Assembly: GCA_041581055.1 (NCBI GenBank)
Contig: JBFGCT010000039.1
Coordinates: forward strand, 1 to 26,200
DNA from: JBFGCT01 sp041581055
Lineage (GTDB): Bacteria > Actinomycetota > Acidimicrobiia > Acidimicrobiales > Ilumatobacteraceae
Length of the DNA stretch: 26,200 nucleotides
Direction of reading: 5' to 3'
The translations under genes were made by a program, and so were the position numbers. The notes beneath the pieces are model-generated. The model was given only the letters and a program-made list of their open reading frames with translations, searched no databases and was not told the DNA's origin. Shown piece by piece: positions 6,599 through 14,936 of the stretch (the first letter of the stretch is position 1; every line of letters begins with the position of its first letter).

Positions 6599-7564
6599 GT
6601 GAAGCTCTTCGTCACCGGCGCGGCCGGCTTCATCGGGTCGAACTACGTGCGCCACGTGCTCGCCGCGACCGACCACGAGGTCACGATCTTCGACGCGCTC
6701 ACCTACGCCGGCAACCTGGAGAGCATCCGCGACGTGCTCGACGACCGGCGCTGCGAGTTCGTCCACGCCGACATCTGCGACGCCGACGACGTGTTGCGGG
6801 CGATGGACGGCCACGACGCCGTGATCCACTTCGCCGCCGAGAGCCACGTCGACCGCTCGATCGAGGACGGCTCGGCGTTCGTCAGGACCAACTGCACCGG
6901 CACGAACGTGCTCTGTGACGTCGCGCTGACCGTCGGCGTCGGCAGGTTCCTGCACATCTCGACCGACGAGGTCTACGGCTCGGTCGAGCACGGCTCGTCG
7001 ACCGAGGCCGACCCGCTGGCCCCGCGCTCGCCGTACTCGGCGGCGAAGGCCGGCTCGGACCTGATCGCGCTGTCGTACCACTCGACGTACGGGCTGCCCG
7101 TCGTCGTCACCCGGTGCACGAACAACTACGGCCCGTACCAGTTCCCGGAGAAGGTGATCCCGCTCTTCACGACCAACCTGCTCGACGGGCGCAAGGTCCC
7201 GCTGTACGGCGACGGGCTCAACGTGCGCGACTGGATCCACGTCGAGGACCACAACATCGCCGCCCAGCTCGTCCTCGAGCGCGGGGCGCCGGGCGAGATC
7301 TACAACATCGGCGCCGGCAACGAGGTCGCCAACATCGACCTCACCCGCCGCCTGCTCGAGCTGACCGGCCGCGACGAGTCGTACATCGAGCCCGTCGCCG
7401 ACCGCCTCGGCCACGACCGGCGGTACTCGGTCGACATCGGCAAGGTGACCTCGCTCGGGTGGTCGCTGTCGCGGTCCTTCGACGACTCGCTGGCGGCGAC
7501 GGTCGACTGGTACCGCGACAACCGCGACTGGTGGGAGCCGCTGAAGAAGCGGGCCGGCCTGTGA
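6599..7564 (+). CDS. rmlB: dTDP-glucose 4,6-dehydratase
   Basis: This is a 321-residue extended short-chain dehydrogenase that converts dTDP-glucose to dTDP-4-keto-6-deoxyglucose with bound NAD+. The dinucleotide motif GAAGFIGS is at residues 7-14 and the DALTYAGNL segment at 32-40. The dehydratase active-site triad STDEVYG is at 121-127 (Thr122, Asp123, Glu124) and the catalytic pair Tyr146/Lys150 in SPYSAAK. TRCTNNYGPYQFPEKVIP and the nucleotide-binding DWIHVEDH also match RmlB closely. The GTG start at 6599 lies 13 bp after rmlC and has no strong ribosome site, so translation probably depends on its operon neighbour. All catalytic residues are present. Confidence 0.96.
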   Translation: MKLFVTGAAGFIGSNYVRHVLAATDHEVTIFDALTYAGNLESIRDVLDDRRCEFVHADICDADDVLRAMDGHDAVIHFAAESHVDRSIEDGSAFVRTNCTGTNVLCDVALTVGVGRFLHISTDEVYGSVEHGSSTEADPLAPRSPYSAAKAGSDLIALSYHSTYGLPVVVTRCTNNYGPYQFPEKVIPLFTTNLLDGRKVPLYGDGLNVRDWIHVEDHNIAAQLVLERGAPGEIYNIGAGNEVANIDLTRRLLELTGRDESYIEPVADRLGHDRRYSVDIGKVTSLGWSLSRSFDDSLAATVDWYRDNRDWWEPLKKRAGL

Positions 7565-7574
7565 CCCCGGCGCC

Positions 7575-8417
7575 GTGAAGGTCCTGGTCACGGGCGCCGG
7601 CGGCCAGCTCGGCCACGACGTCGTGCTCGCCTGTGCCGCGGCCGGCGACGAGGTGGTCGCCGCCGACCGGGCCCGGCTCGACATCACGGACGCGGACGCG
7701 GTTGCCGCCGCGGTGCGGGCGGCCGCGCCCGACGCGATCGTCAACTGCGCGGCGTACACCGCGGTCGACGCCTGCGAGACCGACGTCGAGCTGGCGCACG
7801 CGGTCAACGCGGCGGCGGTCGGGCACCTCGCCGACGCGGCGGGCGGCGCCGGCGCCCACCTGGTGCAGCTCAGCACCGACTACGTGTTCGACGGAACCCT
7901 CGGCCGGCCCTATCGGGAGGACGACGATCCGAACCCGGCGTCGGCATACGGGCGGTCGAAGCTGGCCGGCGAGCTCGCCGCCGGCGAGGACGCCGCGGTC
8001 GTGCGCACGTCGTGGGTCTGCGGCGAGCACGGCAACAACATGGTCAAGCTGGTGCTGCGCTTGCTCGGCGCGGGGAGCGAGCTGGCCTTCGTCGACGACC
8101 AGCGGGGCTGCCCGACATTCACCGCCGACCTCGCTCCGGCGCTCCGGATCGTCGCCGCCGAGCGCCTGAGCGGCATCCACCACCTCACCAACCAACGTCC
8201 GGTGTCGTGGTACCAGTTCGTGCGCGAGATCGCCGAATCGGCGGGCCGCGATCCGGCGATCGTGCGGCCGATCTCGACCGCCGAGCTCGACCCGCCGCGG
8301 CCGGCGCCGCGGCCGGCGAACGGCGTGCTCGACAACGCGGTCTGGCGGGCGGCCGGCCGAACGATGCTGCGCGACTTCCGGGACCCGCTCGACGAGCTGG
8401 TCCGGCGGCTCAGCTGA
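7575..8417 (+). CDS. rmlD: dTDP-4-dehydrorhamnose reductase
   Basis: This 280-residue protein catalyses the last step, NAD(P)H-dependent reduction of dTDP-4-keto-L-rhamnose to dTDP-L-rhamnose. It shows VLVTGAGGQLGHDV (residues 3-16), the DITDADAV segment, VNCAAYTAVDACE (56-68), LSTDYVFDG (99-107) and the Tyr125/Lys129 pair in SAYGRSKLAGE, with RTSWVCGEHGNNM after it. All are diagnostic of RmlD. It starts with GTG 10 bp after rmlB and closes the operon. Its last 8 bases overlap the 3' end of the opposing acetyltransferase gene, so both transcripts would run into each other. dTDP-rhamnose is the linker sugar donor of the arabinogalactan in mycobacteria; the end use here is unknown. Confidence 0.95.
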   Translation: MKVLVTGAGGQLGHDVVLACAAAGDEVVAADRARLDITDADAVAAAVRAAAPDAIVNCAAYTAVDACETDVELAHAVNAAAVGHLADAAGGAGAHLVQLSTDYVFDGTLGRPYREDDDPNPASAYGRSKLAGELAAGEDAAVVRTSWVCGEHGNNMVKLVLRLLGAGSELAFVDDQRGCPTFTADLAPALRIVAAERLSGIHHLTNQRPVSWYQFVREIAESAGRDPAIVRPISTAELDPPRPAPRPANGVLDNAVWRAAGRTMLRDFRDPLDELVRRLS

Positions 8418-9063
8418 CGTCGGCCAGCCCCAACAGCTCGCGCACCGGCTCGATCCCGTCGAGCACGATGTCGTCGCGGCGGATCGTCCCGAAGTGCTCC
8501 CGGCTCATCCGGTAGTGGACGTGCGTGTCCTGGGCGCCGCGGCGGCGGAACCGGCGCACGCCGTTGGGCTCGTAGCCCAGCGCCTCGGTCACGCCGCGCG
8601 ACGCGGCGTTGTCCTCGTAGGCGGCGGTCGTCGCCTCCTCGGCGCCCAGCCCGTCGAAGCCGACCGTGAGCGTCGCCAACCGCATCTCCTTGCCGATGCC
8701 CTGGCCCTGGTGCTCGCGCCCGAGCCACGAGCCCGTCTCGAACGTCCGCAGGCACGGGAAGTCGGCGGCGGCGAGGTCGGTCGAGCCGACGACCACGCCG
8801 TCGACGATCGTGGCGAACATGATCCGCCAGCTGTCGACGGTGGTCTCGGACTTGCCCCGCCAGTGGAACCGCATCGCGCTCCGCTCGAGCTCGGGCGACT
8901 CGGCGTCGGTCCAGGGCACGGCGAACGGCATCGTCGCCGGGTCGTGGACGCCGCGCGCGGCGAGCGCGGCCAGCGCGACGGAGAGTTCGTCGTCGACGTA
9001 GCGGAGCGTCACCCGCGGGGTCCGGACGACGAGGTCGAACAGCGGCCAGTAGGGATGCGCCAT
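8410..9063 (-). CDS. GNAT family N-acetyltransferase
   Basis: This 217-residue protein resembles the RimJ/RimL branch of acetyl-CoA-dependent acetyltransferases. Motif A is GREHQGQGIGKEMRLATL (the QGQGIG pyrophosphate-binding loop), followed by EATTAAYEDNAASRGVTEALGYEPNG, the typical DNxxSxxvxeklGY block. An N-terminal tryptophan-rich portion (WRIMFATIVDG after RSAMRFHW) probably forms the acceptor site. The substrate could be a small molecule or a protein N-terminus and cannot be told from sequence. The frame is open to 9144, but MAHPYWPLFDLVVRTPRVTL at 9063 is the natural start, 37 bp from the divergent ATG at 9101. A CAGACT hexamer (9070-9075) ends 6 nt before this ATG on its own strand, a one-mismatch version of the leaderless signal. 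Confidence 0.85.
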   Translation of the reverse strand: MAHPYWPLFDLVVRTPRVTLRYVDDELSVALAALAARGVHDPATMPFAVPWTDAESPELERSAMRFHWRGKSETTVDSWRIMFATIVDGVVVGSTDLAAADFPCLRTFETGSWLGREHQGQGIGKEMRLATLTVGFDGLGAEEATTAAYEDNAASRGVTEALGYEPNGVRRFRRRGAQDTHVHYRMSREHFGTIRRDDIVLDGIEPVRELLGLADVS

Positions 9064-9087
9064 CCAGCCAGTCTGCCGGGGCGGGGG

Positions 9088-9093
9088 TAGCTT
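9088..9093 (+). promoter_or_regulatory. -10 element (TAGCTT) of the leaderless gene at 9101
   Basis: TAGCTT ends 7 nt before the ATG at 9101 and no ribosome site lies between. The intergenic space shared with the divergent acetyltransferase is only 37 bp. Confidence 0.6.
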
Positions 9094-9100
9094 CTCGGCG

Positions 9101-10858
9101 ATGGGCATCTGGCACCCGATCGGCGACGGGGAGTGGGTCGGCACCGACGCGAGCGAGACGTTCCCGATCTACACCCGCGGCAACGCCGGCGAGGTGTACC
9201 CCGAGGTGTACCGCCCGCTCAGCTTCTCGATCGGCGCCGAGAAGGGCGAGATCGCGATGCGCAACGCGCTGGTGGGGAGCGGGCTGGTCCGGCCGGCGGA
9301 GCTGGCGGGCGTCCCGCCGACGACCGCGGTCGGCGTCGGCGTGTTCGGCGGGTACGCCTACCTCAACCTGAGCATCCAGCGCCACGCGTCGGCGCGGATG
9401 GTCGGGGGAACGGCGAACGACGCCGACCTGACCTACCTCGGCGGGGGTGACGCCGCGCCGCCGCCGCACCGCCCGGCGCCCGGCGAGCGGAACGTGCTGG
9501 CGTCGATCGCCGGGTTGCTCCAGGGCGTCCGACTCCTGCGCACCACCGAGCTGCCCGAGCTCGCCGAGGACCGACGGCGCGTCGACGTGTTCCTCGCCGG
9601 GCTGCCCGACGTGGCGACCGCCACCGACGCCGAGTTGCGGCATGGCACGGTCTCGGAGCTGATCGAGATGTTCGCCGAGATGTTCGAGCACCACCTGCGC
9701 ATCTCGGTGGGCGCCGGCGGCGCGATGACGGTGTTGACCCAGCTCTGCGAGCGTCGCCTCGGCGACGCCGGCCTGGCGGTCGGCCTCGTCTCCGGTCTCG
9801 GCGGCGTCGATTCGGCGGCGCCGTCGATCGCGTTGTGGCGGCTCGGGCGCTCGGTCGCCGGCTCGCCGCAGCTGACCGCGGCGTTCGAGACCGGCGTCCC
9901 CGGACTCCTGGAGCGCCTCCGGGATGATCCCGCCGCCGCCGACTTCGTCGCCGAGTTCACGGCCTTCCTCACCGAGTTCGGCTCCCGCGGCCCAAACGAG
10001 TGGGACTCGGCGTTCGACACCTGGGAGACCGCCCCCGAGCTGGCGCTGGCGCTCGTCGACCGGATGCGCCTCGCCGACCCCTCCCACGACCCGTCGGCCC
10101 AGCAGGCCCGTCTCGCCGCCGAGCGGGAGGTGCTCGAACGCGAGGCGCTCGAACGACTCCGCGCCCCGCTGCGCCCGCTGTTCCGGCGGGCGCTGCGGGC
10201 GGCGCGGTTCTTCGCCAGAAGCCGCGAGGCGTCGAAGACGACGATCGTCCGCGCGATCCACGGCTCCCGGCTGCGGGCGCAGGAGCTCGACCGCCGGCTG
10301 ACCGAGCGGTCGGGCGGCCGCCGCGGCGACCTGTGGTTCGTGGTCGCGGAGGAGATCGACGACTACATCGCCGACCCGGCGTCGTTCGCCGAGGTGATCG
10401 CCGAGCGACGGCGGATGCTCGCCGAGCTCGAACGGCGGATCCCGCCGTTCTACTTCGAGGGGCAGCCGCCACCGCTGGACGAGTGGCCGCTGCGCGACGC
10501 GCCGCTCGAGCCGGTCACCGTCGGCGAGGTGATCGAGGGGCTGGGGGGCTGTGCCGGCGTGGCCCGCGGGCGGGCGCGCGTCGTCACCGATCCCGGCGAT
10601 CCGCGCGGCCTCGAGCCCGGCGACGTGCTCATCGCGCCGCTCACCGATCCGAGCTGGACCCCGCTGTTCGTCCCGGCCGACGCGGTCGTCGTCGACGTGG
10701 GCGCGGTGATGAGCCACGCGGTGATCGTCAGCCGCGAGCTCGGGATCCCGTGCGCGGTGTCGGTGCGCGACGCCACGCGGCGCATCCCCGACGGCACGCT
10801 GGTCGAGGTCGACGGCGGCGCGGGGACCGTGACCGTCCTCGAGCTCCCGTCGTCATGA
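9101..10858 (+). CDS. PEP-utilising-enzyme mobile-domain protein lacking an ATP-grasp domain
   Basis: This is 585 residues. The C-terminal 100 residues form the swivelling phosphohistidine domain of PEP synthase, pyruvate phosphate dikinase and rifampin phosphotransferase. CAGVARGRARVV and PGDVLIAPLTDPSWTPLF lead to GAVMSHAVIVSRELGIPCAV, with His539 as the likely phosphorylated residue. The N-terminus has TRGNAGEVYPEVYRPLSFS, typical of the linker that follows the ATP-binding domain in rifampin phosphotransferase-like proteins. The middle is helical (residues about 130-450). There is no N-terminal PPDK/ATP-grasp domain, and no gene for one is adjacent. It therefore needs a partner in trans, or does something else. 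A TAGCTT hexamer 7 nt before the ATG supports the start. The Mug gene overlaps its end by 4 bases, so the two are translationally coupled. Confidence 0.83.
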   Translation: MGIWHPIGDGEWVGTDASETFPIYTRGNAGEVYPEVYRPLSFSIGAEKGEIAMRNALVGSGLVRPAELAGVPPTTAVGVGVFGGYAYLNLSIQRHASARMVGGTANDADLTYLGGGDAAPPPHRPAPGERNVLASIAGLLQGVRLLRTTELPELAEDRRRVDVFLAGLPDVATATDAELRHGTVSELIEMFAEMFEHHLRISVGAGGAMTVLTQLCERRLGDAGLAVGLVSGLGGVDSAAPSIALWRLGRSVAGSPQLTAAFETGVPGLLERLRDDPAAADFVAEFTAFLTEFGSRGPNEWDSAFDTWETAPELALALVDRMRLADPSHDPSAQQARLAAEREVLEREALERLRAPLRPLFRRALRAARFFARSREASKTTIVRAIHGSRLRAQELDRRLTERSGGRRGDLWFVVAEEIDDYIADPASFAEVIAERRRMLAELERRIPPFYFEGQPPPLDEWPLRDAPLEPVTVGEVIEGLGGCAGVARGRARVVTDPGDPRGLEPGDVLIAPLTDPSWTPLFVPADAVVVDVGAVMSHAVIVSRELGIPCAVSVRDATRRIPDGTLVEVDGGAGTVTVLELPSS

Positions 10859-11424
10859 CCGGGTTCACCCGCGCCGAGCTCGATTCGTTCGCCGGCGCCA
10901 CCGTCCCCGACCTGGTCGGCGTCGGGCTGCGGCTGCTGTTCGTCGGGATCAACCCGGGGCTCTGGACGGCGGCGACGCAGACCCATTTCGCCCATCCCGG
11001 GAACCGCTTCTACCCGGCGCTGCTGCGCGCCGGGATCATCGAGCGGGAGATCGATCGGGGCGCCGGGATGAGCGCCGGCGACCGGCAGCACCTGATCGAC
11101 CGCGGCATCGGGATCACCAACGTCGTCCACCGCGCGACGGCCAAGGCGTCGGAGCTGACCGCCGACGAGCTGCGCGCGGGCGGCGAGCAGCTCCGCACGT
11201 TCGTCGCGGCGCGCCGCCCCGCGGTCGTCGCGATCGCCGGCGTCACCGCCTATCGGACCGCGTTCGGCGAACGGGGCGCGTCGCCGGGGGAGCAGGCGGC
11301 GCCGTTCGAGGGCGCCCGGCTCTGGGTGGTTCCGAACCCCAGCGGGCTGAACGCCCACGAGACCATCGCCAGCCTGGCCGTCGCCTACCGCCAGCCGGCG
11401 GTCGCCGCCGGCGTCGTCACGTAG
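10855..11424 (+). CDS. mug: G/U mismatch-specific uracil-DNA glycosylase (Mug/TDG family)
   Basis: This 189-residue protein removes uracil or thymine mispaired with guanine, and ethenocytosine, from double-stranded DNA. The catalytic segment LLFVGINPGLWTAATQTHFA and HPGNRFYPALLRAG match the Mug signature GINPGL...FAHPxNRF. Near the C-terminus PNPSGLNAH matches the intercalation loop PNPSG(L)N of the family. The N of GINPG is the expected catalytic Asn. The ATG at 10855 overlaps the TGA of the PEP-domain gene (ATGA), and no other start is plausible. There is no obvious functional link with that gene. The glycosyltransferase run begins 10 bp downstream from its own promoter hexamer. Mug is useful in a genome this rich in C, where cytosine deamination is frequent (inference). 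Confidence 0.92.
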   Translation: MTGFTRAELDSFAGATVPDLVGVGLRLLFVGINPGLWTAATQTHFAHPGNRFYPALLRAGIIEREIDRGAGMSAGDRQHLIDRGIGITNVVHRATAKASELTADELRAGGEQLRTFVAARRPAVVAIAGVTAYRTAFGERGASPGEQAAPFEGARLWVVPNPSGLNAHETIASLAVAYRQPAVAAGVVT

Positions 11425-11427
11425 TTT
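11422..11427 (+). promoter_or_regulatory. -10 element (TAGTTT) of the GT4 operon
   Basis: TAGTTT ends 7 nt before the ATG at 11435 and overlaps the TAG stop codon of the Mug gene (11422-11424). Confidence 0.6.
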
Positions 11428-11434
11428 GGCGCCG

Positions 11435-12499
11435 ATGCGCGTCGCCTACACCCTCGAGCAGTGCTGGCACCCCGCGCCAGGTGGGACGGCGATCGCCGCG
11501 CTGCGCGTCGCCCGCGAGCTGGCGCTGATGCCCGACGACGTCGAGCTCCTCCAGGTGGCCGGCCGTCATCCGCAGGTTCCCGCGCCGGAGTTCCGGCCGA
11601 GCGGGTCGGTGGCGATGCTGCCCCTCGCCCGGCCGCTGCTCTACGAGGCCTGGACCCGGCTCAACTGGCCGAAGGTCGAGGCGGTGACCGGAGAGGTCGA
11701 CATCGCCCACGCGACCGGGTTGGTCCCCTGCGCCACCGACGTGCCGCTGGTCGTCACCGTCCACGACCTGGCATTTCTCCACGATCCGGGCCAGTTCTCC
11801 CGCCACGGTGTGCGGATCATGCGGCGCAGCCTGGCGGCGATCGAGCGGCGCGCCGCCCGGGTGATCTGCTCCAGCCGGTCGACCTACGACGACTGCGTTC
11901 GGGCCGGTCTCCCCGTGGACGTGCTGCGGATCGTGCCGCTCGGCGTCGATGTCCGGCCGGCGGCGGCGGGCGACGTGCGGCGGGTGCTCAGGAAGTACCG
12001 ACTCCCCGACGAGTTCGTCCTGTTCGTCGGGACGCTCGAGCCGCGCAAGAACCTCGCCAGGCTGGCCGAGGCGACAGCGCTCGCGGGGCGCCGTCTCGTC
12101 GTCGCCGGAGCGGCCGGCTGGGGCGATCAGGACACGGTCGGCCGAGGCGACGTGCAATTCGTCGGGTTCGTGCCCGACGCCGACCTCGGCGCGCTGTACG
12201 CCGCGGCCTCCGTGTTCGCCTACCCGAGCGAGCGCGAGGGGTTCGGGCTGCCGGTCGCCGAGGCGATGGCCCAGGGGACCGCGGTGGTCACGAGCGCCGC
12301 CACCTCGACCGAGGAGGTCGCCGGGGGAGCGGCGGTGCTCGTCGACCCGTTCGACGTCGCCGACATCGCCCGCGGCATCGCCGAGGCGCGCTCCCGGCGT
12401 GACGAGCTCGCCGCCGCCGGCCTGGCGCGGGCCGGAGAACTCTCCTGGAGAAGGTCGGCGGAGCGGACGCTCGCGGTCTACCGTGAGATCGCTCCATGA
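11435..12499 (+). CDS. Glycosyltransferase family 4
   Basis: This 354-residue GT-B fold enzyme is probably cytosolic or peripheral to the membrane. The N-terminal acceptor domain begins MRVAYTLEQCWHPAPGGTAI, with GGT forming the nucleotide-sugar/acceptor glycine turn, and VTVHDLAFLHDP resembles mannosyltransferases. The C-terminal donor domain has FVLFVGTLEPRKNLARLAEA (the Arg-Lys donor phosphate contacts) and AYPSEREGFGLPVAEAMAQG, the E-x7-E motif of GT4. The sugar cannot be read from sequence; mannose or rhamnose is plausible from the neighbouring nucleotide-sugar genes. An in-frame TTG at 11426 exists, but the ATG at 11435 fits family starts and lies 7 nt after TAGTTT. It is the first of three glycosyltransferase genes joined by ATGA overlaps. 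Confidence 0.9.
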   Translation: MRVAYTLEQCWHPAPGGTAIAALRVARELALMPDDVELLQVAGRHPQVPAPEFRPSGSVAMLPLARPLLYEAWTRLNWPKVEAVTGEVDIAHATGLVPCATDVPLVVTVHDLAFLHDPGQFSRHGVRIMRRSLAAIERRAARVICSSRSTYDDCVRAGLPVDVLRIVPLGVDVRPAAAGDVRRVLRKYRLPDEFVLFVGTLEPRKNLARLAEATALAGRRLVVAGAAGWGDQDTVGRGDVQFVGFVPDADLGALYAAASVFAYPSEREGFGLPVAEAMAQGTAVVTSAATSTEEVAGGAAVLVDPFDVADIARGIAEARSRRDELAAAGLARAGELSWRRSAERTLAVYREIAP

Positions 12500-13662
12500 C
12501 CGGACCGCTCGTGAACGACGCCGACATCACCTCCGACCGCTTGTCGCCGATCGACGTCGCCGTCAACCTGCTGTGGTGCGTGCCAGGCCAGGTCGGCGGC
12601 TCCGAGCAGTACCTCGTGCGCCAGCTCGTCGGCCTGGCCGAGCAGCCGGCGCACTTCGTCCCGACGATCTTCTGCCTGCCGGCGTTCGTCGACGCCCACC
12701 CCGAGCTGGCCCGGCTCTACCCGATGGTCACCGCCGGGATCACCGGCCATCACCGCCCGCGGCGTCTCGTCGCCGAGCACGCGTGGCTGGCCCGGCGGAC
12801 GAGAACCGCCGACCTGGTGCACCACGCCGGCGGGACGACTCCGCGTGTCGGCAACCGGCCGATCCTGCTCACGATTCACGACCTGCAGTACCTGACCCAT
12901 CCCGAGTACCTCACGCGGACCAAGCTGCGGTACCTGTCGGCGATCATGCCGCGCTCGGTGCGCCGGGCGGCCGTGATCGCCACGCCGACCGAGTACGTGC
13001 GCGGTTCGGTGATCGACGCGTTCGACGTCGAGCCGGAGCGGGTCGTCGTCGTGCCGCACGGCCTCGAGCGAAGCGTCGGCGCCGGCGCCCGATCCGAGTT
13101 CGAGCTGCGCCGGGACTACGGGCTCGGCGCCGGACGCGTGCTCGTGTACCCGGCGATCACGCACCCGCACAAGGGGCACGCGTTCCTGCTCGACGTGCTG
13201 GCCGCCCGCTGGGACGATCCCGACCTGCGGCTGGTGCTGATCGGCGGCCCCGGCGCGGCCGACGCCGAGGTGGCGGCGCGGATCGAGGCGCTCGGCCTCG
13301 ACGCCCGCGTCGTCCGCCCCGGCCGGGTGTCCGACGCCGACCGCGACGGCCTCATCGCCCTCGCCGAGGCGCTCGTGTTTCCCAGCGAGTACGAGGGGTT
13401 CGGGGCGCCGGTCGTCGAGGCGATGGCGCTCGGCACCCCCGTCGTGTGCGCCGACCAACCGGCGCTGGCCGAGGTCGTCGGCGCCGCCGGCGTGGTGCTG
13501 CCGCGCGACATCGACGCGTGGGCCGACGCGCTCGACCGCGTCGCTGCGAACCGGCGCGAGCTCGTGACCGCCGGACGCCGGAGGGCGGCGTTGTTCACCG
13601 CGACCCGTTCGGGCGCCGGGATCGCCGCCGCCTACCACCTCGCGTACGGGCTCGGGCGATGA
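12496..13662 (+). CDS. Glycosyltransferase family 4
   Basis: This 388-residue GT-B enzyme follows the first by an ATGA overlap. An N-terminal extension of about 18 residues precedes IDVAVNLLWCVPGQVGGSEQ, the acceptor domain with its glycine turn. LLTIHDLQYLTHPEYLTRTK resembles the previous protein and the mannosyl/rhamnosyl GT4 group. The donor domain has LVYPAITHPHKGHAFLLDVL, where the common RKN becomes HPHKGH, and VFPSEYEGFGAPVVEAMALG with the E-x7-E pair intact. The two neighbouring proteins share about the same plan but are not near-identical, so this is an old duplication or independent recruitment. Acceptor and sugar are not determinable. It probably adds a sugar sequentially after the first enzyme to a lipid-linked intermediate. 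Confidence 0.9.
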   Translation: MTGPLVNDADITSDRLSPIDVAVNLLWCVPGQVGGSEQYLVRQLVGLAEQPAHFVPTIFCLPAFVDAHPELARLYPMVTAGITGHHRPRRLVAEHAWLARRTRTADLVHHAGGTTPRVGNRPILLTIHDLQYLTHPEYLTRTKLRYLSAIMPRSVRRAAVIATPTEYVRGSVIDAFDVEPERVVVVPHGLERSVGAGARSEFELRRDYGLGAGRVLVYPAITHPHKGHAFLLDVLAARWDDPDLRLVLIGGPGAADAEVAARIEALGLDARVVRPGRVSDADRDGLIALAEALVFPSEYEGFGAPVVEAMALGTPVVCADQPALAEVVGAAGVVLPRDIDAWADALDRVAANRRELVTAGRRRAALFTATRSGAGIAAAYHLAYGLGR

Positions 13663-14912
13663 CCGCCGCCCGGCGCGGGCGGCTGGTCGTGTTGTGCCCG
13701 CACTTCGAGCCGGACACGGCGCCGACCGGCACGGTGATGACCCGGATCGTGGCCGAGCTCACCGACCTCGGCCACGAGGTGCACGTCGTCACCGCGCTGC
13801 CGTGGTACCGGGGGCACCGCGTCGAGCCCGGCTGGAGTGGCCGCCTCGTGCGGTGTGAGCGAACGCCGTGGGGCTCGATCAACCGGGTCCACCCGTTCCC
13901 CGCCGACGACAAGACCCGGCTGCTGCGGCGGGCGGTCGCGTTCGTCGCCTACTCGATACTCGCCGCCGTCGTCGGGCTGCGGGTCGGCGGGTGGCTGCGG
14001 CGGGTCGACGCGGTGATCGCCATGTCGCCCCCGCTGACGCTCGGCATGAGTGGGTTCGTGGTCAGCCGGCTGCGGCGCGGCCGACTCGTGTTCAACATCC
14101 AGGACGTCTTCCCGGACGCCGCGGTCGAGACCGGGGCGATCACCAACCCGACGGTCGTCTCGGCCGCCGCCGCGCTCGAGCGGCTGAGCTATCGGGTCGC
14201 CGACGCCGTGACGGTCCTGTCCGACGACCTGCGCGACAACGTGGCCGCCAAGCTGCCGCCGTCGATGGCGGGCAAGGTCCACGTCATCCCCAACTTCGTC
14301 GACACCGAGGCGATCGTCCCGACCGACCGGCTGACCGACTACCGCGCCGAGCTCGGTCTCGGAACCGGCCCGGTCGTGCTGTATGCCGGCAACGTCGGGT
14401 TCTCCCAGTCGCTCGAGCTGGTCGTCGACGCGGCCCGCCAGCTCACCGACGTGACGTTCCTGATCAACGGCGACGGCGCGGCGCGGGCCACGCTGGAGGC
14501 CGCCGCCCGGGGGCTGCCCAACGTCCGCTTCGCCGGGTACACCGCGCCCGAACGCCTGTCGGAGCTGCTGGCGACCGGCGACGTGCACGTCGTGCCGCTC
14601 AAGTCGGGCCTCGGCCGGGTGAGCGTGCCGTCCAAGACGTACTCGATCATGGCCGCCGCCCGCCCCGTCGTCGCGGCGATCGACGCCGACACCGCCGTGC
14701 CGCGGATCCTCGCCGAGGCCGACGCCGGGGTGACCGTGCCCCCCGACGACTCCCGGGCGCTCGCCGCCGCGCTGCGGGCGCTCGTCGACGACCCGGCAAG
14801 AGCAGGGGCGATGGGCGCGCGGGGTCGAGGTTGGGTCGAGCGCCACGCGTCGCCGGCGGCGGTCGGTGTGGCGTACGACCGGCTGATCGCCAGCCTCGCC
14901 GACGGGGGGTGA
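13659..14912 (+). CDS. Glycosyltransferase family 4, WcaI/WbuB-like
   Basis: This 417-residue protein overlaps the previous gene by ATGA. The opening LVVLCPHFEPDTAPTGTVMT and HEVHVVTALPWYRGH resemble the WcaI/WbuB group, which transfers fucose or N-acetylfucosamine-type sugars in capsule and O-antigen synthesis. A hydrophobic segment (about residues 88-108, AVAFVAYSILAAVVGLRVGG) may anchor it to the membrane. Further landmarks are VFNIQDVFPDAAVETGAI, VIPNFVDTEAI, VVLYAGNVGFSQSLELVV and VPSKTYSIMAAARPVVAAID. The conserved second glutamate of the E-x7-E motif seems replaced (PSKTYSIMAA lies where it is expected), as is usual in this subgroup. A 6-deoxy-sugar donor would fit the rml and gmd genes nearby; this is inference. 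Confidence 0.9.
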   Translation: MTAARRGRLVVLCPHFEPDTAPTGTVMTRIVAELTDLGHEVHVVTALPWYRGHRVEPGWSGRLVRCERTPWGSINRVHPFPADDKTRLLRRAVAFVAYSILAAVVGLRVGGWLRRVDAVIAMSPPLTLGMSGFVVSRLRRGRLVFNIQDVFPDAAVETGAITNPTVVSAAAALERLSYRVADAVTVLSDDLRDNVAAKLPPSMAGKVHVIPNFVDTEAIVPTDRLTDYRAELGLGTGPVVLYAGNVGFSQSLELVVDAARQLTDVTFLINGDGAARATLEAAARGLPNVRFAGYTAPERLSELLATGDVHVVPLKSGLGRVSVPSKTYSIMAAARPVVAAIDADTAVPRILAEADAGVTVPPDDSRALAAALRALVDDPARAGAMGARGRGWVERHASPAAVGVAYDRLIASLADGG

Positions 14913-14936
14913 CCGGGGATCGAGGCGACCGGCCGA

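Noticed and set aside
7910..10717. 935-residue minus-strand open frame
   Set aside because: It is antisense to the PEP-domain, GNAT and rmlD genes. Its composition is the Arg/Asp/Ala/Gly mixture expected from the complement of G/C-ending codons, and it shows no recognisable motif.
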